Source of the DNA: Acidobacteriaceae bacterium
Lineage (GTDB): Bacteria; Acidobacteriota; Terriglobia; Bryobacterales; Bryobacteraceae
Reading direction: 5' to 3'
DNA: 21,136 nt
Assembly (NCBI GenBank): GCA_019244945.1
Contig: JAFASD010000107.1
Span: 1 to 21,136, forward strand
Position numbers and translations under genes: made by a program. The notes beneath the pieces were generated by a model, which ran no database searches, was not told where the DNA came from, and saw only the letters and a list, made by a program, of their open reading frames with translations. Shown here in pieces: positions 16,100 to 21,136 of this stretch. Each line of letters begins with the position of its first letter. Within the stretch, counting starts at the first letter, position 1.

Positions 16100-17398
16100 A
16101 TGCATCGGCTGTGCGCTTGTTTTCTCTTCGTGACGCTCGCCTTCCTCTTCTCGGATAACTCGAGCGAAATTCTCAAGAACGTCCGCGAAACTGTTGCCGC
16201 GCGAATCAAACGATCAGCCAATTACACGTGTGTTCAAACGATTGACAGAAGCTATTTCGTGAGTGCAAAAGATTTGCTGCCGGGATGCGCTTTCGAGTCT
16301 CAGACGCCAATTCGGAAAGAGATCATGCATGATCGTCTCCGGCTGGACGTGGCTGTGTCGAAGGGTCAGGAGATCTATTCATGGCATGGCGAAAACCAGT
16401 TCTCGACTTCGGCCATTGATAGCGTGGTGCGCACTGGACCCATATCCTCGGGTGGCTTCGTGGGATATCTCCAGAACATTTTTCTCAATGCCGGAGTGCA
16501 ATTTACATATACAGGTGAGTCGCTGAATAATCAGGAGTCTGTCTATGGATTCACTTACACCGTGCCGCTTCCCGTCAGTCATTATCATGTGCAAGCTAAA
16601 CAGGGATCGCTGGCAGTGCCGTTCCACGGATCGTTTTCGGCCTTTACGAAGAATTTCGAACTGGCAAGCCTGGAAGTGATCGCCGACAAAATCCCAGACG
16701 CATCCGATCTTTGCTCAATCGACACGGAGATGAACTACCAAGTGGCGCATATCTCCGGGACAGATGCACTGATCCCTGCGCTGTTTTCGCTTCGCATCGA
16801 TAATTCCTCGCATGTTTACACGGTAAGTCGTAACGAGTATTCGCAATGCCGCGAGTTCCGAGGCGAATCGACGCTGCGCTTTGATGACGCGGACAGCGCG
16901 AAACAATCTGCTCCCGTCTCCGCCGCGCCAACCGAATGGCTGCCTGCTGGGTTGATGCTGCACATTGCGCTGCGTACGCCGATTGACGAAAAGACAGCTT
17001 ATACAGGCGACCCCGTAGAAGGCGTACTGCTTGAGTCCGTGAAAGTATCGGGAGATAAAACAACAATCCCCAAAGGTGCATCGCTCAAAGGGCTCATCAC
17101 CAGGCTGGAAGATCGTTACGAGCCGGAGAGACACTACTACATCAAGATTGAATTCGACCGCCTGAGCTTCGGAAATGCGGCATTCTTGCTTCACGCGGTA
17201 CATAGGCCGTCGGGGAAAGAGGCCGAAAAGCTGTATTTCCTTTACGGGGAGCCGCTGCCTCTGTCTATAACCGACCAATTGCGGAACGGCACGATCATCT
17301 TCGATTCCCGGCATCTACGCTTGGATCGGCGCTTTTCTGGTCTTTGGGAAACTTTGCCTCCCGCCGCTGAGGCCGTGGCAGCAACAAGTGGAAGATAA
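16100..17398 (+). CDS. Secreted protein of unknown function (Acidobacteriota-type)
   Basis: 432 aa. The signal peptide is MHRLCACFLFVTLAFLFS. The mature part begins with a helical segment and 'NYTCVQTIDRSYF', an opening I associate with secreted Acidobacteriota proteins of unknown function. The middle (~95-260) is beta-rich with 'SWHGENQFSTSAIDSVV', 'GGFVGYLQNIFLNAGVQFTY' and 'TYTVPLPVSHYHVQAKQG'. The C-terminal ~280-390 has 'LHIALRTPIDEKTAYTGDPV', then TIPKGASLKGLITRLED, a beta-module resembling the 'IPKGtxlxGxI' part of TrbI/VirB10-like and related envelope proteins; this likeness is by eye only. No catalytic motif is visible. It lies 24 bases after the VTT gene and may be co-transcribed with it. 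The 3' end is convergent with the DksA-like gene. Confidence 0.7.
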   Translation: MHRLCACFLFVTLAFLFSDNSSEILKNVRETVAARIKRSANYTCVQTIDRSYFVSAKDLLPGCAFESQTPIRKEIMHDRLRLDVAVSKGQEIYSWHGENQFSTSAIDSVVRTGPISSGGFVGYLQNIFLNAGVQFTYTGESLNNQESVYGFTYTVPLPVSHYHVQAKQGSLAVPFHGSFSAFTKNFELASLEVIADKIPDASDLCSIDTEMNYQVAHISGTDALIPALFSLRIDNSSHVYTVSRNEYSQCREFRGESTLRFDDADSAKQSAPVSAAPTEWLPAGLMLHIALRTPIDEKTAYTGDPVEGVLLESVKVSGDKTTIPKGASLKGLITRLEDRYEPERHYYIKIEFDRLSFGNAAFLLHAVHRPSGKEAEKLYFLYGEPLPLSITDQLRNGTIIFDSRHLRLDRRFSGLWETLPPAAEAVAATSGR

Positions 17399-17413
17399 GG
17401 GAGCGGCTTGGGT

Positions 17414-17794
17414 TCAGGCGGCGAAGCCAAATCTGCCATGGTCTTTTTCGGAGAACGCCTCGTGGTGATCAATGACCTCCTGGCAATCGATGCAATGTGA
17501 AGCCCACGGAATAGCCTTGAGCCGCTTCTCAGAAATTGGTTCTTCACAACGCAAGCACACGCCGTAGATGTCGTCTTCGATCCGACCCAGCGCGGCTTGC
17601 ACACTTTTCAACAGTTTCGACGTGTGATCGAGACTCTGAATCGCCACTTCCCTGCTCAACTGATGTTGCAGTCGATCGATTTCATCCGCGGCGGATTCAA
17701 TTGCGATGTCCTCCTTGCTCCAGGACGTCGAGAGGAGATCCTTTCGTTTTCTTTCCAGCATTCTTCGGAATTCGCGTACATCTAATTCGAGCAT
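17414..17794 (-). CDS. DksA/TraR-family zinc-finger protein
   Basis: 126 aa from the ATG at 17794, preceded by an AGGAAGG ribosome site; a TTG at 17818 is rejected. DksA/TraR proteins enter the RNA polymerase secondary channel and change transcription, often with ppGpp. Residues ~5-75 form the coiled-coil arm (FRRMLERKRKDLLS...DEIDRLQHQLSREVAIQSLD), and a C4 zinc finger follows with Cys80, Cys83, Cys101 and Cys104 ('IYGVCLRCEEPISEKRLKAI' then PWASHCIDC). The canonical DksA tip acidic pair is not obvious; 'EDIAIESAADEIDR' lies in the arm. It is shorter than E. coli DksA (151 aa) and more like the YocK/TraR-type general members. No promoter was identified upstream. Confidence 0.9.
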   Translation of the reverse strand: MLELDVREFRRMLERKRKDLLSTSWSKEDIAIESAADEIDRLQHQLSREVAIQSLDHTSKLLKSVQAALGRIEDDIYGVCLRCEEPISEKRLKAIPWASHCIDCQEVIDHHEAFSEKDHGRFGFAA

Positions 17795-18175
17795 TAATTT
17801 ATCCTTCCTGTGGCACAACCGCTCAGTTCAAGCGCCTTTTGGCGGGCGCGATTCGAAACGTGCCTCCGTCTACAGAACATCTAGATGCGGCAAACTCTCG
17901 GACGGTTCGGTAGGCTTTCCGAAAATACAAAATCTTTACAGATTGCTTCCAGATTGCGGACCCTGCGCCTTCAGATCAGAAGAACAAGTGGGAGCTGAAA
18001 TATTTCATGTACGAATCGCAGGTTGACACAGGCGGATTCGAGAAAGACTACAGTTTCAGCGCCGCCCGAGAATGTACAAATCTTTTACACCCCGTTCACT
18101 CTTTACTTCTGCAAGTGACACAAGCTTGAACAGGGCGCAAAAAATGCGCTCGGATAAATTCTTCCAAGGAGACAT
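17795..18175. other. Intergenic region between the divergent DksA-like and ferritin-like genes
   Basis: 381 bases with no credible gene. On the plus strand TTGACA at 18023-18028 could be a -35 box for the ferritin-like gene, but the best -10 candidates (GACTAC at 17 bases, TACAGT at 20) are poor. Two small hairpins are visible: CGCC-TTTT-GGCG at 17833-17844 and GCGCA-AAAAA-TGCGC at 18135-18149; the latter is in the ferritin leader, ~26 bases before the start codon. A strong ribosome site AAGGAGA lies directly before the ATG at 18176. Confidence 0.4.
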
Positions 18176-19285
18176 ATGAAAAGCAACACTGATGTGGCGC
18201 AGATGAAGAATCGCAGATCGTTTCTGCGCAACACGCTAACAACCGGAGCGGTCGTCGCGGGCAGTACGGTGCTTGGCAGGCACAAGGCGCTTGCGCAAGA
18301 TAGCGAGGCCTCGGCGGAGCTGAGAAAGGGAGACATCGCCATTCTAAGGTTTCTGGCAGCGGCTGAGCTGATTGAGTCCGATCTCTGGCAGCAGTATGCG
18401 GAGTTAGGTGGGCTCACTTCCGGACTACCAATAGAGGTGGACCCCAACCAAACCTTGAACGCTTATCAGACCGCTCTCTCGAATCTTGATTCCGATGGCC
18501 CGCAATACATAACCAGCAACACCATTGATGAAATCAGTCACGCTACTTTCTTGAACGGATATCTACAATCCAAGGGCGTAGATCCCGTGGATTTCAGCGA
18601 ATTTGAAACGTTACAAGGAAGCACAGCTGCGGGCGCACTAAATGTCGGACGGTTGACTAACCTGATGCATCTCAACGTCGATACGAGCTGGTACATCCGC
18701 TACCGCAGCTCAACGAATCCAGACTTTGGCGCCGCCTTTCCTCAAGCGATCAAGATCACCAACCGCACAGCCATTCCGAGGACTGATGCAGATTTCGAGG
18801 GTACTGATCACATTCAGGTAATCGCGAATACAGCCGCCTTTCACTTTGGCTTTATCGAACAAGGTGGATCGAGCCTGTACCAGGCGCTTAGCCAGAAAGT
18901 AAGCAGCCTAGAAGTATTGAAAATCACGTTGGGGATCGGCGGAGACGAGATTGCGCACTTCCTGGAATGGGTCGATTTTTCAGGCAACGCAGTGCAAGTC
19001 CCCGTGGCGCCCGTGTCGGATGAAGGTCTGACTTTCCCTAATTTCTTTAACCCCCTTAATCCGCTGATTCAGCCCAGCCTGATCTTCCCGGTCCCGTGCG
19101 AATTTATCAGTCCAAACCTGCCTCGCTGCTCGGTAATTCGGCCAACCAACGATAGATTTGCAGGCGCTGTTGCGGCCATCGCGTCTTTTACTCACGATGG
19201 TCTTTTCGTTGGTCAGCAAAAGGAATTTCTAAGAATCCTTCAGCAAATGGCTGAAGAGGCAGATGCGGCGAGACGCGAGTTCTAG
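18176..19285 (+). CDS. Tat-exported ferritin-like domain protein
   Basis: 369 aa with an AAGGAGA ribosome site. A twin-arginine signal is clear: 'NRRSFLRNTLTTGAVVAGS' (12-30), with cleavage likely after 'ALA' (38-40). The mature domain is a ferritin-like four-helix bundle (PF13668 type). Helix 1 is 'AILRFLAAAELIESDLWQQY' with Glu64/Glu67; helix 2 is 'IDEISHATFLNGYL' with an ExxH motif (Glu119/His122). Later helices carry 'FHFGFIEQGGSSLYQAL' (Glu228) and 'GGDEIAHFLEW', a second ExxH (Glu258/His261). The two ExxH pairs suggest a di-metal site, though whether iron is oxidised, stored or used otherwise is unknown. Tat export means the protein is folded, possibly with metal, before crossing the membrane. 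It appears monocistronic, with no partner gene nearby. Confidence 0.82.
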   Translation: MKSNTDVAQMKNRRSFLRNTLTTGAVVAGSTVLGRHKALAQDSEASAELRKGDIAILRFLAAAELIESDLWQQYAELGGLTSGLPIEVDPNQTLNAYQTALSNLDSDGPQYITSNTIDEISHATFLNGYLQSKGVDPVDFSEFETLQGSTAAGALNVGRLTNLMHLNVDTSWYIRYRSSTNPDFGAAFPQAIKITNRTAIPRTDADFEGTDHIQVIANTAAFHFGFIEQGGSSLYQALSQKVSSLEVLKITLGIGGDEIAHFLEWVDFSGNAVQVPVAPVSDEGLTFPNFFNPLNPLIQPSLIFPVPCEFISPNLPRCSVIRPTNDRFAGAVAAIASFTHDGLFVGQQKEFLRILQQMAEEADAARREF

Positions 19286-19604
19286 ACCTAGAGCTTGTTG
19301 ACAAAACGCATGGCGGGAGTCATTCGAATCACCTCCTGCCACTCGCGAAGAGCATACCTGACACACTACGGGGCTTATGTTGCCCGTGCTTGGTGCAGCC
19401 TGTTTGTTCGTGGAATGGGGCAAAGAGCAGTCCGTGTCCCATTCATCTCCGTAGCGTAGGCTTCGGTAAAACGCAACAGTTGCCGGTCGCGACAACCAGC
19501 CTTAACATCGTGGCAACGCCCGGGCTGCCCGATTCTAATGACTAGGCGCGAATCGAAGAGAGAACATCTAGGTGATTGTCTTTTTATGCAAGCACTTTGG
19601 GTTA
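19286..19604. other. Intergenic region between the ferritin-like gene and ssrA 3' end
   Basis: 319 bases without a credible gene. A stem-loop at 19312-19340 (arms GGCGGGAG and CTCCTGCC, loop 13 bases containing ATTCGAAT) is the clearest structure. No integrase gene or strong terminator is visible, although this lies just beyond the 3' end of ssrA, a frequent integration site. Confidence 0.4.
19312..19340. terminator. Stem-loop 3' of the ferritin-like gene, possible terminator
   Basis: Arms GGCGGGAG (19312-19319) and CTCCTGCC (19333-19340) pair over 8 positions with one G-U. It lies 26 bases after the ferritin-like stop. There is no T-run on the plus strand; on the minus strand ATGCGTTTT follows, so it might act for transcripts leaving ssrA. 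Weak support either way. Confidence 0.3.
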
Positions 19605-19958
19605 TGGAGGCGGCGGGAGTTGAACCCGCGTCCGAGAAAGCCCGCCGTGCAAAGCCTACGTGTGTATCCGGTTCTGTAATTTCAGCCGCTCCCTAAAGAA
19701 TCGGCAAAAGCGGGAGCCGCCTAGTCCGATTGATCTCAGCCCCCAAGACTACGGACCGAAGTCCGGGGCCTATCCTGCAAAATGACGCTCACTAGCTGAC
19801 GCGCAGGCTCGCCAGCCGGAGCGGCTACCTAACTAATTAGGCAGCGTATGCAAACTGCGTGTTATTGGCAGTTGTTGTTTTCCGATCGTTTTACGGGAGC
19901 TCGGAACCCGACACGCCTTCACACAACGATTCGATCCCGTCGAACCCGTTGCGCCCCC
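19605..19958 (-). ncRNA. ssrA: Transfer-messenger RNA (tmRNA)
   Basis: About 354 nt on the minus strand. The 5' end GGGGGC (19958-19953) pairs with GCCTCC near the 3' end, followed by discriminator A at 19605. The 5' domain has the hallmark 'GGGTTCGACGGGATCG', and the 3' domain has the T-arm 'GCGGGTTCAACTCCCGC'. The tag frame ends in ANNTQFAYAA followed by TAA (19837-19869). An in-frame TAA at 19891-19893 limits the tag to at most 17 residues; the exact resume codon is not resolved. The AYAA ending fits the ClpXP/ClpAP degradation signal of other tags. The terminal CCA is not encoded (TAA follows the discriminator), so it must be added after transcription. tmRNA with SmpB rescues stalled ribosomes. 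A possible -10 box TAGAAT (19986-19981) lies upstream. Confidence 0.93.
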
Positions 19959-19980
19959 ATATCTAGAGGACCTCATCACA

Positions 19981-19986
19981 ATTCTA
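19981..19986 (-). promoter_or_regulatory. Possible -10 box for ssrA
   Basis: TAGAAT on the minus strand lies 22 bases before the mature 5' end at 19958, so the primary transcript would have a leader of ~16 bases to be removed by RNase P. The -35 region (TTTCAT at 16 bases) is poor. Confidence 0.35.
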
Positions 19987-20021
19987 ACAGTTATGTGATT
20001 CAATGAAATATCCCTGCGAAG

Positions 20022-20369
20022 ATGCAGAGTACAGTAGTCGCTCCCACCGCCACGCCCGCCGCTCGGACGGACCAAACTGAAGAACAGGGTCGTTTATTCC
20101 ACGTTGTGCTTCTCGATGACGATGAGCACACCTATGACTATGTCGTTGAAATGCTGCAGAAGCTTTTTGTTTTCTCGCGAGATGTGGCTTTCCAACACGC
20201 CGTTGAAGTCGATACAACCGGCCGGACTATTGTGATCACATGTGAGCGGCCCCAGGCGGAATTCGCCCGGGATCAAATTCACGCTTATGGCGCTGATCCG
20301 AGAATGCCCAAATCTAAAGGATCGATGTCAGCGGTCCTGGTGCCCGTCGGGAATACTGCCTTAGTCTGA
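20022..20369 (+). CDS. ClpS-like Clp protease adaptor with altered substrate pocket
   Basis: 115 aa. The fold signature of ClpS is present: an extended N-terminal tail (1-24), 'HVVLLDDDEHTYDYVVEMLQ' (27-46) corresponding to the usual VLLNDD...FVxxVLxxxF, then KLF, 'AVEVDTTGRTIVIT' for the VHxxG strand region, and 'ERPQAEFARDQIHAYGADP' for the final helix. Canonical ClpS delivers N-degron substrates to ClpA/ClpC; its binding pocket uses Asn34, Asp35 and His66 (E. coli numbers). Here the Asn is Asp (Asp32) and the His is Asp (Asp64), so N-degron binding may be lost or changed while docking to the Clp ATPase is kept. It faces ssrA head to head with a 63-base gap. The upstream ribosome site is weak. 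The stop lies six bases from the convergent RDD gene. Confidence 0.8.
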   Translation: MQSTVVAPTATPAARTDQTEEQGRLFHVVLLDDDEHTYDYVVEMLQKLFVFSRDVAFQHAVEVDTTGRTIVITCERPQAEFARDQIHAYGADPRMPKSKGSMSAVLVPVGNTALV

Positions 20370-20375
20370 GTGTTC

Positions 20376-21136
20376 CTAATCTTCCGAGGTGAGTGTAGGG
20401 AAGGTGGTGGAGATGTGATCGTGCCAAGTCAGGCCATCTTCATCGACCAAAGCCCATACGAGCCCGATGCCTGCCGCGAGGAGGCTGAGGATGCTCCCCA
20501 AAAATCGCTGATACCGGCGCTGATGAGAGGGCGGGTTGCCGTCAAAATCGACTAGCCGTACCCCAGCCCAACGCATTCCAATCGTATCGCGGCCAGCAAA
20601 AGTCCACAGCATCTTGTAAAAGAGTGGTACGGTGAGTATGGCCAATAGGAAAAAGGGCGCGGTGTGCTTGTCAAAGGAAAACTGGCCGCCCTCATACCGG
20701 AACATGACCAGGCCAAAAGCGGAGCCGACGGCCATGAATAGCAGATCGATGATCGCCGCCTCAATTCGTAAAGCACTCGGAGCCACAGGAGCATCGCAGA
20801 TGATGTTGGATTGAGGCTGGGTAGGTACTGCCTCTTTCCCCAAGAAATCGAATCCGCGCTGGTCTGTAGGCCGCGTCTTGGTTCCTCGCGCGTGGCGAAG
20901 CTCGACTTTCCCTGTCTTGACCGGTACCGGCCGGGCCAGTTCGACCGCCCGCGCCAGAATCGCTTCTCTTTCCGCTTTGGTGGTCAGAGTAGCGAATGAG
21001 ATAACGCGTTGCGGTGATGCGGAGGAAGGAAAAAGCGACTGCTGCCCCATTTTCGGCGGGGTTTCTGGCGGAGCGGCGACCCGTTCGCTTGAAACTGCGA
21101 GTTCGGCGTCATAATCGTAGGCCGTAGCTGTTGCTG
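20376..21136 (-). CDS. RDD-family membrane protein (5' end outside window)
   Basis: The frame is open to the window edge, so the N terminus is missing; the ATG at 21050 is probably internal, because the upstream in-frame sequence (YDYDAELAVSSERVAAPP) continues without a stop. The visible ~253 residues have a long Pro/charged cytoplasmic part, including 'SPQRVISFATLTTKAEREAI' (often the basic/linker part in these proteins). The RDD domain follows: 'SALRIEAAIIDLLFMAVGSA' with Arg and Asp-Leu, a second helix 'APFFLLAILTVPLFYKML', 'GRDTIGMRWAGVRLVD' (the G-xTxGMRxxGxRVV motif), and a last helix 'FLGSILSLLAAGIGLVWAL' ending in 'DGLTWHDHISTT'. RDD proteins include transporters and envelope proteins; no specific role can be given. 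Confidence 0.88.
   Translation of the reverse strand, partial: ATATAYDYDAELAVSSERVAAPPETPPKMGQQSLFPSSASPQRVISFATLTTKAEREAILARAVELARPVPVKTGKVELRHARGTKTRPTDQRGFDFLGKEAVPTQPQSNIICDAPVAPSALRIEAAIIDLLFMAVGSAFGLVMFRYEGGQFSFDKHTAPFFLLAILTVPLFYKMLWTFAGRDTIGMRWAGVRLVDFDGNPPSHQRRYQRFLGSILSLLAAGIGLVWALVDEDGLTWHDHISTTFPTLTSED

Noticed and set aside
19605..19640. Possible separate tRNA gene because of the T-arm-like GGTTCAACTCCCGC
   Set aside because: It is the tRNA-like domain of tmRNA; the 5' half with the GGTTCGACGG hallmark is found ~340 bases away.
19833..20075. 80-aa minus-strand frame
   Set aside because: It overlaps the 5' part of ssrA and the promoter gap; the similarity to a protein comes only from reading the tmRNA in a wrong frame.
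1..21136. CRISPR arrays, insertion sequences, rRNA or tRNA genes
   Set aside because: No regularly spaced direct repeats, transposase motifs, terminal inverted repeats or rRNA/tRNA sequences were seen on either strand.

Overview
This window is most likely a chromosomal segment from a soil Acidobacteriota (Terriglobia-like) bacterium. This is an inference from the gene families rather than from a marker gene. The hints are a secreted lipocalin-like 'DFSGRW' protein, a secreted protein opening with 'NYTCVQTI', a Pro-rich protein with PGEFT repeats beside a type VI secretion (T6SS) operon, and moderately high GC content.

Layout. (1) 1-511 (+) is the C-terminal end of a phytoene-desaturase-like FAD oxidoreductase. 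(2) 508-2357 (-) is a two-gene unit: a tail-anchored, Pro-rich protein with a degenerate kinase-like N-lobe and four PGEFT-type repeats, coupled by an ATGA overlap to a secreted lipocalin-like protein. (3) 2434-7989 (+) is a compact T6SS baseplate/membrane-complex operon tssK-tssL-tssM, divergent from (2). (4) 7993-9141 (-) is a RES/Xre toxin-antitoxin module whose promoter lies inside a large imperfect palindrome. (5) 9167-10774 (-) holds an unrecognised 192-aa protein and an exported YncE-like beta-propeller. (6) 10991-11314 (+) is a small FlgM-like protein overlapping the 3' end of the next gene. (7) 11279-13267 (-) is a lipid/diacylglycerol kinase followed by a DUF457-type membrane metal-dependent hydrolase. 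(8) 13421-17398 (+) holds ligA (NAD+ DNA ligase), a VTT/DedA-like membrane protein that appears to start at CTG, and a secreted protein. (9) 17414-17794 (-) is a DksA/TraR-type zinc protein. (10) 18176-19285 (+) is a Tat-exported ferritin-like protein. (11) 19605-19958 (-) is tmRNA (ssrA). It is divergent from a clpS-like adaptor gene at 20022-20369 (+) whose substrate-pocket residues are changed. (12) 20376-21136 (-) is an RDD-family membrane protein cut by the window edge.

How the genes fit together. TssK, TssL and TssM form the inner-membrane/baseplate part of a T6SS; the sheath, tube and ATPase genes are not in the window. The PGEFT protein is a candidate regulator or scaffold of that machine. 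ssrA and the ClpS-like gene are both connected to Clp-type proteolysis. The rest is a mix of housekeeping (ligA) and accessory genes (toxin-antitoxin, ferritin-like, beta-propeller). No transposase, integrase, CRISPR array, rRNA or tRNA gene was seen. The strongest items for follow-up are the PGEFT/pseudokinase protein beside T6SS, the CTG-started VTT protein that continues in frame after the ligA stop, the altered ClpS-like protein facing ssrA, and the palindromic promoter-operator of the RES/Xre module.
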